Below, one piece after another: positions 40,392 to 50,663 of a stretch of 64,000 nt of DNA (position 1 is its first letter; each line of letters begins with the position of its first letter). The stretch covers positions 310,001-374,000 of the forward strand of contig OW569385.1 in NCBI GenBank assembly GCA_937625935.1. The letters are read 5' to 3'. A program made the position numbers and the translations under genes. This DNA comes from Tetramitus jugosus. Lineage: Eukaryota > Heterolobosea > Eutetramitea > Acrasida > Vahlkampfiidae. The notes under the pieces were generated by a model. That model was given only the letters and a program-made list of their open reading frames with translations, was not told the origin of the DNA and ran no database searches.

Positions 40392-41348
40392 TTAATTCTT
40401 CCAATTGAGACCAGAATCTCTTCTCAGTGGCACTTCTGTTCTCATTTGTTCAATGATTTGACCGTCGACAACAAAGCTCAAGAAATCATTCTTGGCGTCT
40501 CCCAGTTTCTTCACTTCGAGACGGTTCGGGATGAGCCATGGAGGAGTGACCATACTGTTGCCCAACATGTTCACTGTCAACACATAGAACTGATTCTCGA
40601 GAGCTCTCACTGTGGAGAACATGGGCCAACTGCTGCTATACTCGTCCAATGGGAAAGAAGCCGGATGAAGCACCAAGTCACATCCCAAACGAGCCAATCG
40701 CCTGAAATGTTCAGGAAAACGAAAGTCGTAGCAAATGGACATGCCAACACGAATACCCTGAGGCATATCAAAACAAAGATCACTGTCGTTACAATCACCC
40801 CTTACAAAATACTTATCCTCCCGACAGTCACCAAACGAACACAAGTGTTGCTTGTTGTATACAAGCTCTACAAGTCCATTGTTATTCATGACACACTGAG
40901 CAACAGTTCTCTGATCACCATTCAACCTTCTTTGAAAGCCAAAACAAACAAAGCACTGAAGCTCCTTGGCCAACTTGCTAAAATGATAAAAGCTTGGTGC
41001 ACTTTGAGAACAGTGCTCATCAGAACTAGCCAAAATCTCAGTTTCCAAACAAGAGCTACTACCACCACCATCCTTGTTCTTTTCAACAAAAAGTTCTGTG
41101 ACTTGATCCAATGGCGCTACAAATGATTTTTCATCGTAGGTACAAGAAGACAACTCACACAGTACGTAGAGCACAGGACATGACGACGAGTCCGACAACA
41201 TGTTGTCGTTCTTGCTTTGTTCATTTCGATGAAATGATCGAATGAGATTACTAGCATGAACAATATTTTCAACCAATTGTTCTCTCGTGGTTGCCACATG
41301 AGGATTCACAACTTGCAATGCCACAACAAGCACTTGTTTCTTTGTCAT
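40392..41348 (-). CDS. Nitrilase-superfamily carbon-nitrogen hydrolase
   Basis: ATG 41348 gives 318 residues. The triad is visible: Glu65 (LYVLCELSSCTYD), Lys166 (LVYNKQHLCSFGD) and Cys206 (GMSICYDFRFPE). The CYDxRFPE signature and LVLHPASFP after it fit the Nit1/Nit2 (omega-amidase, deaminated-glutathione amidase) branches. An N-terminal insert of Ser/Asp/Asn and Gly/Ser-rich residues sits between the Glu and Lys motifs (about 40-115), unusual for the family. The frame is open upstream to 41429 without an ATG; 44 bp to the SDR stop leaves little room for another exon. Cytosolic amide or nitrile hydrolysis; substrate not assignable. Confidence 0.82.
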   Translation of the reverse strand: MTKKQVLVVALQVVNPHVATTREQLVENIVHASNLIRSFHRNEQSKNDNMLSDSSSCPVLYVLCELSSCTYDEKSFVAPLDQVTELFVEKNKDGGGSSSCLETEILASSDEHCSQSAPSFYHFSKLAKELQCFVCFGFQRRLNGDQRTVAQCVMNNNGLVELVYNKQHLCSFGDCREDKYFVRGDCNDSDLCFDMPQGIRVGMSICYDFRFPEHFRRLARLGCDLVLHPASFPLDEYSSSWPMFSTVRALENQFYVLTVNMLGNSMVTPPWLIPNRLEVKKLGDAKNDFLSFVVDGQIIEQMRTEVPLRRDSGLNWKN

Positions 41349-41472
41349 CTGATGGTGCTGTTTTTTCTGAATTGTTCCAAATATTTCCGTCCAGTCAGGT
41401 CCAATCTGCAAGCAAGATGAATGGGTCAAAAAGTCAATTTGACTTGTTCATTTATTGAGGACATTATTGAGT

Positions 41473-42240
41473 TCACCACTTTTCTGTATGTGGTCTGACG
41501 TCCAATTCATGAGTCCAGACTGACGGATCTTGAGTGTGCAAATTCCAATACACATCTGCCAAGGCATCCGGATTGAGCAAGGTTGCCTTATCCTTGTTCT
41601 TTACAAAATCCGAACCTGTGTCAATGATTCCATCAACAATGACATGAGAAACGTGAACACCCTTTGGGCCAAACTCACGAGCCATGGATTGTGCCAAAGA
41701 TCTCAGACCAAACTTACCGACAGACAAGTTGACAAATCCACTGCCACTTCTCAAACTTGCTGTAGCTCCAGTGATCAAGAATGTTCCTTTCTTGGCTTCC
41801 AACATGTCAGGAATGACATGCTTGGCCGCAATAAAACAACCCGTGCAATTGACATCGAAACTTTGTTTAAATTCGGAAACAGATGTATCCAGAATACTCT
41901 TCATCGAAAAGACACCAGCATTGTACACAAAGAGAGAAGGTGATCCGACATCGGATCGAATCTTATCGAACGCTTCTTTCATACTCTGTTCATTTGAGGC
42001 ATCTGCTTGTACAGCCAGTGCTTTCCCACCAGATGTTTCAATCTGAGAAACGAGAGAAGCGAGTTTGTCCGCATTTCGCGCCATGACAACAACCGTAAAT
42101 CCCTGACGAGAGAAATTTTTGGCTAGGGAGAAGCCTAAGCCTGGTCCTACACCCAATATGGCTGCCACTTTGTTCATCCTTGTGTTTTGGTAATCGTTTT
42201 GTTTTTCAAGAAGAGGAGGATCTGAGATCAATCTGATCAT
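41473..42240 (-). CDS. Short-chain dehydrogenase/reductase-like protein without catalytic Tyr
   Basis: ATG 42240 gives 255 residues; ATG 42177 (MNKVAAILG) fits the family start better and gives 234. Rossmann motif GVGPGLGFSLAK, then NAGVF. In the catalytic region GATASLRSGSGFVNLSVGKF, Lys is present but the Tyr four residues before it is Leu. This matches a known SDR subgroup with GxGPGLG and GATASLRG..F...VGK and a C-terminal WTHELDVRPHTEKW, so loss of Tyr is a family feature and not a defect here. Activity is uncertain; a carbonyl reductase or non-catalytic role is possible. Flanked closely by the nitrilase and an unknown gene on the same strand. Confidence 0.82.
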   Translation of the reverse strand: MIRLISDPPLLEKQNDYQNTRMNKVAAILGVGPGLGFSLAKNFSRQGFTVVVMARNADKLASLVSQIETSGGKALAVQADASNEQSMKEAFDKIRSDVGSPSLFVYNAGVFSMKSILDTSVSEFKQSFDVNCTGCFIAAKHVIPDMLEAKKGTFLITGATASLRSGSGFVNLSVGKFGLRSLAQSMAREFGPKGVHVSHVIVDGIIDTGSDFVKNKDKATLLNPDALADVYWNLHTQDPSVWTHELDVRPHTEKW

Positions 42241-42362
42241 CCGCTTATCGGGAAAAACAACTGTCCCAAGTGGAGTTTGTCCTTTATTTCATGAAACCGA
42301 ATACTTGGTACTTCAGGAACGCTATTTGGTGAAGCACCTAACATGCTCGAACCTCAATTGAA

Positions 42363-43055
42363 CTACTTCAGTATCTTATCCTTCCATTCAAATGCCAGAT
42401 AAATGATGTCATCTATGTGGGCACAATTTAAAACGAAATCGATTGGATCCATGTCCTTTGGTGTGTCATTCACTAACATAGAGAACTTTTCAAGGAACAT
42501 GTCCAGGCACTCACGGTCCATTTGCAAAAAATAAAAGAGTGTTGGGGTCAATTTTTTGCGCAGTGAGATGCCCTCCATAGTCTTTTGGATTCTAAGCACC
42601 TGGGCTCGGTAATCGTTCAAGTATTCTTCCTTTTCCTGCTGTGCTTGATAGTTCATTGCCTTCACTTGTTCTTCTGGTGCATCGGTGAAGAATGTCCATG
42701 CGTAACGATTGGGTTCCACTACCTCAAAACGAAATTCAAAAGTGAATTGGGTTTCAGTCTCCCAACCAGTGATATCTTTGACAGAGTACTGATGTTTCTC
42801 CAGGCGAGCCAGGATATCGGTAATCGCTTCTTCCATGTCAATAAATCCTTCTCCGGACACCCCAGTAAAGGTGTTAAATGTATAATTTGAGATTAGGATC
42901 TCCTGGTCACTTTCCTCTGGGGACATGGCCTGGTAGATAATGTCAATCGCGACGTGTTCATTGCAGCGAGGATCCCACGTTATATCCTGGATTTGAATTG
43001 TGTTGTAGTTGCTGAGAAGTCGCTGTACAATTAGGCGTTCGTCTGTGCTGGACAT
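42363..43055 (-). CDS. Unknown conserved-looking protein, 230 residues
   Basis: Single exon, ATG 43055. No low complexity; mixed alpha/beta composition throughout, with ILARLEKHQYSVKDITGWET, ETQFTFEFRFEVVEPNRYAW and LFYFLQMDRECLDMFLEKF. Looks like a compact soluble protein. Acidic at the N-terminal half. No motif I recognise; no signal peptide or membrane helix. Confidence 0.6.
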   Translation of the reverse strand: MSSTDERLIVQRLLSNYNTIQIQDITWDPRCNEHVAIDIIYQAMSPEESDQEILISNYTFNTFTGVSGEGFIDMEEAITDILARLEKHQYSVKDITGWETETQFTFEFRFEVVEPNRYAWTFFTDAPEEQVKAMNYQAQQEKEEYLNDYRAQVLRIQKTMEGISLRKKLTPTLFYFLQMDRECLDMFLEKFSMLVNDTPKDMDPIDFVLNCAHIDDIIYLAFEWKDKILK

Positions 43056-43234
43056 GTGTGGGAGTCAGTTCTCTGTTGTTTTAAGTTATCTTTCTTTTGG
43101 AAAGTCTGGTGGCACCATTGACACACTCCAAAGGTGTTGCTGAAAAGCAATTTTTTTCTGGAATGTGCAAAGACCCGCGAAATTGGGCCAATCTACAGAA
43201 TACTGGCCGATACGAAACAATTTTGTTAAAATTC

Positions 43235-44503
43235 TCATGAGAATGAGAAGGAAATATCCGAAAGCTTGTGATCCCTCAGTCGATCAACCAATAATGAAAA
43301 TGTTGGATGTTTTTGAGGACTAATGACGGCAGCCATGAAATTGAATCCTGTTTCCATGTGAGTGATCGTCATGCGCATCGAACTCAAGTCAACAATGGAC
43401 TCTCTGTTTAGTGAATCCAGTCGATGTACGACCGATCGATCATATATCACATACAAGAAGTCTTTGGAACCTTGCAATTCTAATCGGCTGTAACTAGTGT
43501 TCTTATCTGGAATATTCAATGGAGACATATTGCAATAGTATTCGTACAAAATAGATCCAGCACCAAGTATCTGTGAATTGTCACTTGATATGACAATTGT
43601 TCGATTCGCCATTTCGTCTACAAACAATTTGGAAATTGGGAAAGGCACATCGACTTGATGCCACAAACACCTTGAAGCACGAGTACCATCTGCCAACTCT
43701 CCATTATCATTACCTCCTACTGTAAACAGCCTTCCTCGCGTAGTGAGAACAACGGTATGAAAACGGCCAAGACCAATATCTTCTATCAATTCTCCATCAT
43801 CTAAAATGAGCGAGGTTACCCGGCTAAAGGTTGGTTGTGGCACTACACGATCTATTGCCCCCAGTTGTCCACTGTTATTGGATCCTGTCATGAAAATTTT
43901 TCTACGATCTACGACAATGCACGTATGACAAGGACTTGCCTTCATGTGAGTGATTCTCGATAGTCTCCTATCACAACCATTACTCCTGTTCATAAACTCA
44001 TAGACCGGTGTAAAGTAATCACGCTTACCAATCATCTCTTGACCAATTCCCAATTGTCCACCATTGTTGGACCCTCGACTAAACACCCATCGATCATTAA
44101 TCACCACGTAGACACAATAGCCTCCACAAACAAGTCTCGTGATTCGATTCGGGTTCAAATCTCCTCCCACAAGTATCCTTGACAAGTCATCACCCCAATC
44201 TATCTCGACCCAATCATCGGTGGAATTGAACTCTTCACTCTTGCTCAAAAACTCACACGATATTGAATCCCCAATGCCAAACAACCGATTATGGTTTGTG
44301 CATATGACCACGAATCTTTCACCACATGCTAAATGAGTCAAGTACTCCTGTCCAGATGACATCTGATGCTGCAACAGTGCCGGTGGAAGTGGAAGATGAG
44401 CCACCTGAGAATCAGGGCTTCGTTCCAACTTACTCTGGTCAATTTGTTCCACGGCGAACAGTGTCTGGTTTCCAAATATGAGTATGTATTGATCAACAAG
44501 CAT
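43235..44503 (-). CDS. RCC1-like beta-propeller protein
   Basis: Single exon, 422 residues, ATG 44503. RCC1-type repeats are visible: RWVFSRGSNNGGQLGIGQE, KIFMTGSNNSGQLGAIDRV, RLFTVGGNDNGELADGT and TRLVCGGYCVYVVINDRWVF, with degenerate blades before and after. A short tail follows the propeller (FSLLVDRLRDHKLSDISFSF). The tail's LxDHKLSDISF resembles the start of a BTB domain (HxxSDxxF), so the protein may be a truncated RCC1-BTB type. Protein-interaction or GEF-like scaffold; partner unknown. Confidence 0.75.
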   Translation of the reverse strand: MLVDQYILIFGNQTLFAVEQIDQSKLERSPDSQVAHLPLPPALLQHQMSSGQEYLTHLACGERFVVICTNHNRLFGIGDSISCEFLSKSEEFNSTDDWVEIDWGDDLSRILVGGDLNPNRITRLVCGGYCVYVVINDRWVFSRGSNNGGQLGIGQEMIGKRDYFTPVYEFMNRSNGCDRRLSRITHMKASPCHTCIVVDRRKIFMTGSNNSGQLGAIDRVVPQPTFSRVTSLILDDGELIEDIGLGRFHTVVLTTRGRLFTVGGNDNGELADGTRASRCLWHQVDVPFPISKLFVDEMANRTIVISSDNSQILGAGSILYEYYCNMSPLNIPDKNTSYSRLELQGSKDFLYVIYDRSVVHRLDSLNRESIVDLSSMRMTITHMETGFNFMAAVISPQKHPTFSLLVDRLRDHKLSDISFSFS

Positions 44504-44676
44504 TTATTCTTGATTGTAATTCTATTTGGTTTGGTGACTGAAAACAATTGTTTGCTCGACATGAAAAATGGTTCGGTTGCCAGAGTTCCATCCCGCACGA
44601 AGGAACAAAAGCTCATCGTAAAAATTCACTTCAAACTATGTTGATGCCTCGGAACACTAACACACGTTAGAAGTTA

Positions 44677-45400
44677 CTAGACACAGCAACCTGCAGTAGA
44701 TGTTGAATTTACCTGGTTGTATGGATATGATACAATGGGAATTTTGCTGGGAGTATTGGCTCTGAATGGAACTTCAGTCTGGTCTGTTGACATGCGCTCC
44801 AAAATCTCATCGTAGTTTTCCTTACATTTCTGGGCAAGGACTTTCATGCATTCCTCAATATTGATGTTGGCTTTGGCACTAACTTTGAAAACACCACAGA
44901 AGCCATGTTTTCTGCAAAATTCTTCATCAGGAGACTCTACCTCGAACAAATCACACTTGCTTCCAACAAGCAAGGTTGGAATAAGTTTTCGAGTGACTGG
45001 GGTTAACACTTTCGAATCTATATCCGCCTTCCATTGAACACAATCACGTAGGGAATCTGATCGAGTTACATCATACACCACTATTGCAGCCAGTGCATCT
45101 CGATAGTACGCTCGAGTCAATGATTTGAAGCGTTCTTGTCCAGCAATGTCCCATAATTGCAGCTGGATGTTTGACTTTGAGTCATATGATTGTGTTCGCG
45201 AAAGGAAATCTGCTCCAATCTACTGTAATGTGTTAAACTCAGATTTGTGGCTCCATATTCCATGAGAAGAATCATCTACTTACAGTTCCTTTATACATTG
45301 GACTAAAAACATTGGATGCATATCTCCTGATGATGCTACTTTTGCCAACAAAACAATCACCGACTACAATAACTTTAAAGTCTAGGGTTTTGGGACTCAT
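44677..45400 (-). CDS. Rab-family GTPase, Rab32-like, 2 exons
   Basis: Exon 1 45400-45284, 64 nt intron (GTAAGT...CAGTAG), exon 2 45219-44677; 219 residues. The splice joins SPMYKGT to IGADFLSRT, a textbook Rab switch I. P-loop GDCFVGKSS (14-22), DIAGQE (63-68, with catalytic Gln67), SKCD (NKCD-like) and a SAK box are present. WDIAGQE with Ile in place of Thr, followed by QWKADIDSKV, is typical of the Rab32/38 group, which acts on lysosome-related and mitochondria-associated membranes. C-terminus AGCCV ends with a Cys pair for geranylgeranylation. One Asn to Ser change in the usual NKxD motif (GSKCD) may alter nucleotide affinity. Confidence 0.85.
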
Positions 45401-45720
45401 TTTTGTTAGATCCGTTATCTGACTTGGTGTTGCGAGATGTTAGGTTGAATTGGTTTGGTTTGGATTGTCCAATTAGGTCAACCTGGTTGCAGAAAAACTC
45501 GTGTGAAAATCCCGGGAGGAGAAACATGGACCATTCACAGTTCTTTCTGCAAGCCTCCTTGGAACTCACTGAATTTTGTGTCATCAATCATAGAACTCAC
45601 TCTTTGGCCGCAAAGAGCTGCCCAACAACCAGCGAAGATTCTTCTTTAAGAACAACTAAAACTTAGGAGCTTTGAACAAAATCGTGGTCATCAAGATTGA
45701 GAAATGGTAGTACACTGTTT
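45401..45720. other. Intergenic, 320 bp
   Basis: Upstream of the Rab gene and 3' flank of the ferredoxin gene, both minus. Short overlapping frames on both strands carry no domain. Nothing else seen. Confidence 0.5.
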
Positions 45721-46369
45721 TTACTTCTTGTCTACTTGAAGATTCCTTGTGGCCTTTGGCAGAGTCACCGTCATACCCTCCAATTCCTTTGTAACAATAA
45801 TTTGACATCCCAATCGAGACAATGGCGTCAATCCATACGCCAAATCCAACATGTCTTCCTCTTCTTCAGCAGGCTCTGGCAATTTTACAAAATTTTCTTC
45901 ATCAACATACACGTGACACGTAGAGCATGCCAACGAGCACTCACAAGCTCCCTCCAAATCAATATCATTGGCATGAGCCACCAACAAAATATTTTCTCCG
46001 ATTGGCGCTTGAACCGTAGTTTTTACGCCTTTTTGATCCACAAAATGAATTTTCACACTACACTCGCACACACATCGTGAACATTCAACATTTCAAAAAT
46101 GAAAATAAATTCACCACCAATTTCAAGAAACATAAACAAAAGTCATCATAGATCAAAAAAAAATGCAAGTTAGCTTCATTCATGACAACAAAGATGAATT
46201 CGAAAGAAGAGGGCAGAATCTGATGGTTTGGTTTAAACAAAACATACGTTTCTCCTGATAAGTGGGAAGAGCTAGAGTGCAGTCTCATTTGTGTTTGGAG
46301 AAATCTCCGATTGGCGGGGAAATAGCTATTGTGTACGGATGAAATTCGGTTCAGTGCTTGTCTCAACAT
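45721..46369 (-). CDS. Mitochondrial adrenodoxin-type [2Fe-2S] ferredoxin, 2 exons
   Basis: Exon 1 46369-46248 and exon 2 46057-45721, phase 2, with a 190 nt intron (GTATGT...GTGTAG); 152 residues. Exon 1 encodes an Arg/Ser-rich presequence ([20 protein letters not shown]). The mature part starts [20 protein letters not shown]. The cluster ligands are C79, C85, C88 ([10 protein letters not shown]) and C125 (LGCQI). [10 protein letters not shown] and [17 protein letters not shown] are classic for FDX1/FDX2/Yah1. The protein supplies electrons for Fe-S cluster assembly, probably also haem A or ubiquinone hydroxylation. The intron is longer than most here. Confidence 0.9.
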
Positions 46370-46519
46370 AGTAGTTTGATATATGATTGTTCAATGTGGT
46401 TGGTTGTTGTTCAATTATTTCAAAAATTTTCTTTTTTGCAATTTGCTTTTTGCGATTTCACACGGAGTTTTAGTGTTGTTCAAAAATTTTATCCGATTTG
46501 CGGAATGGCGCCATTGTAT

Positions 46520-48133
46520 TTACTTGGTGTTGTTTGTGGTCCAAACGGACTGAATGAAATCTTTCACGAGAGTGGTTGTGGATGAGGTGATGCTGCGACG
46601 GAGGAGATTGACGGCAATCAGTGAGAGAAAGTCGAGCTCGCGCTTCTCAAAGGCACTCTTTGGTACGTCAATTTCAAATTGCATACGCATGGGTTCTGAT
46701 GGTTTGGTTGTCTTCTTGTTTTCAGTCTCTTCTTCTTCTGCCTGTTTCTTGCGTTCATTAAAAATTTCCATCTTGAATGCCATGTTGATTTCGACAGGCA
46801 TCGAGGACGAAGCTTGAGTTTCTCTGTTTGTAACATCGAGAGAAATGTAACGATCAGTGAAGGGTGAGGAGAGTACACTGGCGAGATTGGTGGGTACATT
46901 GAGCTGTCTCCTTGCTGTTTCAAATGCAGTTTCAAAAGAAACGAGCTTATCAATTGGATAACGGTCTAATTTCCATTGAACATGATAATCCGTGATAATA
47001 TCCTTGTTCTGTTCAAGCTCAGAAACGATTAAATTGGTCGAGAAAGCACTTCCATTCAACTCTGCTTTCATAATGGATCGGAACGCCATATTAAACAGCC
47101 AATCTCTCGTACTGAACGACTCCAATGATTCATATTCATTAATCTTTAGCACTGTCACATCCTCGTTCTTCTCACTCATTGAATTCAAATGAACCTTGCA
47201 TATTGAATCATATACTCTCAAATCCCCAAAATAAACGTGAAATTTGCCCTCTTCTCGATTCTTTCTCGTCTTTCTCTTCGTTTGTCTTTGCTTTCCATTA
47301 TTCGATATCGTTGCAGCATTCAAATCCTTTGGTATCCAATCAACTCTCACATTCATATTACCACCTACAATTCCCAATCGAGGCACATATATCAAAGAAC
47401 CTCGATGTTCATCTTTCACTGTATCTTTCTCTTCCTTTCCAGTGTTCGTGACATCTTGAACTGAACTAAAGTTTCGATTCCACCACTGTTTCACAGCTTG
47501 CTTGATAATTTTATCAAATGCAACGACACCAATCATTTGTGCGGCATTAAATTCCAACTTTACCACTTGTTTAAAACGATCATCCTCTTCATCCTGTTCC
47601 ACCATCGTTTTCGTAAATGAAAAATTCTCAAATTTCACACTACCACAGAAGAAGCATCCACTGACACTATCAAACGTCAAGTTCCACTGTTCGTCCTCCT
47701 CTTCGCTCGTCATTTTTTGAGCCAAAGAAACAGTAGCTTCAATCATCCACTTGAGAAACGTATCACTTGTGAAAAACATGGTTCCTCCACCGAGAACACA
47801 ACACAGTACAAGATAGCTCAGTATGGTTTGATACTTTTTGCCAACATTGTGATTTTTGGAAGAGTTGTCTTCTCCTGTAGCTCCACCTTCTTGTTGATTC
47901 TGCGATGAGGATCGCACCTTGTTTTGATCGTTTGGATGCAGAAAAACATTGTGGATCTTCTTGATGGAGGAGCTCCACCGTTGCTGCTGAATGATTCGTG
48001 CAACAGGAGGAGTTGACATCGTATACAGTGGAAAAATGGCGCCATTTTGGCGACAATGCACAAAAGAGGAACACCGTAAAGCTTTTGTTGATCTCTTCGA
48101 CAGCCATTGAGCTGTGCGTGTGGATTGAAACAT
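46520..48133 (-). CDS. Mitochondrial MDM31-like inner-membrane protein (tentative)
   Basis: Single exon, 537 residues, ATG 48133. The N-terminus is basic and acid-free for about 60 residues (MFQSTRTAQWLSKRSTKALR), a mitochondrial targeting signal. One membrane helix lies at about 103-122 (ILSYLVLCCVLGGGTMFF). The beta-rich C-terminal part contains WNLTFDSVSGCFFCGSVKFE and STRDWLFNMAFRSIMKAELN, which parallel MDM31/MDM32 motifs (WNIEFES...ISFKN, and RKQWLFYDxxNA..GS). MDM31/32 form a beta-groove-like family in the inner membrane, linked to lipid homeostasis and mitochondrial shape. A Lys/Arg-rich segment (KQRQTKRKTRKNRE) lies in the middle. The assignment rests on short motifs. Confidence 0.6.
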   Translation of the reverse strand: MFQSTRTAQWLSKRSTKALRCSSFVHCRQNGAIFPLYTMSTPPVARIIQQQRWSSSIKKIHNVFLHPNDQNKVRSSSQNQQEGGATGEDNSSKNHNVGKKYQTILSYLVLCCVLGGGTMFFTSDTFLKWMIEATVSLAQKMTSEEEDEQWNLTFDSVSGCFFCGSVKFENFSFTKTMVEQDEEDDRFKQVVKLEFNAAQMIGVVAFDKIIKQAVKQWWNRNFSSVQDVTNTGKEEKDTVKDEHRGSLIYVPRLGIVGGNMNVRVDWIPKDLNAATISNNGKQRQTKRKTRKNREEGKFHVYFGDLRVYDSICKVHLNSMSEKNEDVTVLKINEYESLESFSTRDWLFNMAFRSIMKAELNGSAFSTNLIVSELEQNKDIITDYHVQWKLDRYPIDKLVSFETAFETARRQLNVPTNLASVLSSPFTDRYISLDVTNRETQASSSMPVEINMAFKMEIFNERKKQAEEEETENKKTTKPSEPMRMQFEIDVPKSAFEKRELDFLSLIAVNLLRRSITSSTTTLVKDFIQSVWTTNNTK

Positions 48134-48389
48134 TTGTGGTGGTTAGATTTTTTGTGATGTCGTTTCGAGAAGCGTTTAAAAATTTACAATGAACTCAACT
48201 TCCTTCTTGGGTCAAGTTGCCTGGACCGGATCATCTAAAATTTGGACTCCATAGCCAATCTTGATCCCGTAATACATTCTCCGACTTTTTTCAATAACAG
48301 CGCTAGTACGTTAAAGCTCATTCCAACGACATGTAAGAGAAAAACAAGAGGTAGGACAACAGTTGTTGTAGATAGGTTTTAAACATTGA

Positions 48390-50618
48390 ATGAAAAGTGC
48401 CAACAAGGTGCAAGATAGTACTTCTTCTTCTCTCGAGTACGCCAATACTCAAGAGGTTGACGTTTATGATGACTCGAATGAATTTACTCTCTATCGGTTT
48501 GCATCGAAACCTTCGGCGAAGTCACTAGTGCAAGATACTGTGCTCGCTGTAGCAGAAGGATCATCACATAAGTACATTTTTGACGATTCTTCGTCTGATG
48601 ATAGTGACTTTGCGCGAAAGGTCTATCAGTCTGCTGGTTGCTTCGCACCGCTTGAGAGAATTCCTCTTCCGGTCAAATTGTTATTATCGATTGCTTTAGC
48701 TCTATTAAGTGTGATTGCTTTCGGTGCTGTTATCATTGCTTCAAATGCAAAATTATTAATAAGTGCGAGGCAAACGAAAAGATATGCCATTGTAACTGAT
48801 AGGATAGGAGCCGCGGTGAATGCTTTACAACAGGAGAGAGAACATTTTGTCCTCAAGAATTGCTACAACATTCCAGTGGAGATTACGAATATTTCTGCAA
48901 TTTATGTTTCTACAGATCATGTACTACGACTTTATGGTGAATATATTGAGAAGAACTCAGATATAGTGAAACAATTCAACAAGAAGGATAAGACAGATTC
49001 TATTCATCGCGCATTACCACAGCTTAGCTCTCTACGAAATGAAACTATCAATACGAACCTCGGGGTAGTTGAGGTGGCTGCAGAATACAGTTCAATCATC
49101 TCCATGTTCTTGGACCTACTTATTTTGATATCAGAGGACGTTCCATCGTCCGATCCTGCGTACCTCATTGAGAGAAGGGTAGTATCGGAAACAGAAAACA
49201 TTAAGGAGGCTCTGTTGTTCTCGAGGGCTCTAATACTCTATGGATTGACGAAGCAGCAATTTTCGAAATCAGAAGCTTCCATTGTTGCTCAAACAATCTA
49301 CCAATTCAAGCAACTAAAGTACAAAGTGTTTCTCATCTTTCCTCCAGAAGACTTAGAACGGGCAACAGCTTTAAATCAATTACCAGATTATATGAAATTT
49401 GAAAACATGACACAAATTGCAGTGAATGAGCTGTACACGAACCAGACAGGGGATCCTAGCACTTGGTGGAACGTTACTCGAACAGTAGTTGTAAGAACAG
49501 CGAAGTTTCATGAGGAGAAAACTCGACAATTATCTGATATTACTCAAAAATTAATATCAACCTCTTCTGGTATTGTAGTTGTCGTCATTGTAATAGTAAT
49601 TTTAATTATCGTTGCATCTATTGCACTTGGAACATTCTTTAGTCGCACGATTATTGGACCATGGACTCGAATGTTGGAGCTTCAGGATGAAACCATGAAT
49701 AAGTATGTTCCGAAGGGATTCTTACGATTGATGGGAAGATCGAACTTGTATGATGTAAAACTGGGAGATATCTGCTCTCCGAATCTGGATATATTCTTTG
49801 CGGACATCAGAAGCTTCACAACATTATCAGAAACAAGTAAGTAAATTGTTACAATCTTATGTGCTCAATTGTAGCTAATCTAACTGGTTTCTTTGTTAGT
49901 GGGGCCTTCTAAGACGTTCGAATTTTTGAATGCATACTTGTCTCGAATAGGACCTGTATTCAAGAGATACTCTGGATTCATTGATTCCTACATAGGTGAT
50001 GGAATAATGGCATTGTTTGACCAACGCCCATGCTGGTCAATCTCTGCTGCAATCGAAATTCAGAGAAGAGTTGAGAGGTTCAATCAGGAGTTTGCGAACG
50101 TGTATCCAGAGTTGAAACTAGGAATTGGAATACACTCTGGAGATGTATCCTGTGGGTTAGTAGGTTCTGAAGGTCGCGTTCAGGGAACAATGATTTCTGA
50201 TGCAGTTAATACTGCATCAAGAATTGAATCACTCACGAAACGTTATGGAGCAAAGATCCTCGTGAGCTTTAAGGCTCTAGAAAATATTCCACCAAACTGT
50301 GATATCATCTATCGGTATATCGGTCGAGTTCTAGCCGTAGGAAAACATCAGGGAATTGATCTTTATCAAATTCTTGATGACTTCTCTGAGACTGATAGAA
50401 AACTCTTTGACACCAAAGCAGAATTTGAAGCAGCAATGAACTACATGTTTAGGGAACCGTATGATATTGCAGCCGCATGTAGTATGCTCAAGGTTTTAGT
50501 AGATAATACTCCCGGTGACACTACTTCGCAGCTACGATACAGCCAGTGTGTTGAGATGTTGTCTGATGAAGCCTTACTCAAAAATTGGAATGGTTTAGAG
50601 ATTATCACGAGTAAATGA
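48390..50618 (+). CDS. Receptor adenylyl/guanylyl cyclase with NIT-like extracellular domain, 2 exons
   Basis: Exons 48390-49836 and 49900-50618 joined over a 63 nt intron (GTAAGT...GTTAG), 721 residues. TM1 about 94-118; a helical extracellular domain about 125-390; TM2 about 394-417; class III cyclase domain from about 465. The extracellular part has TDRIGAAVNALQQEREHFVL and helix-rich follow-up typical of the nitrate/nitrite-sensing NIT domain. The cyclase has both metal Asp (D472 in FADIRSFTTLSE, D516 in SYIGDG) and a catalytic NxxxR (VNTASRIES). The intron splits between these motifs. Likely cyclic-nucleotide output in response to an extracellular ligand, nitrate/nitrite by analogy. It is divergent from the MDM31-like gene. 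Confidence 0.85.
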
Positions 50619-50663
50619 GAGCATCAGTGAGGTGCATATTTACCATTTGATGAAATAGAGTAT

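Noticed and set aside
40317-41126. Plus-strand 269-codon frame opposite the nitrilase
   Set aside because: The minus strand carries a complete nitrilase with its catalytic triad; the plus frame has no domain.
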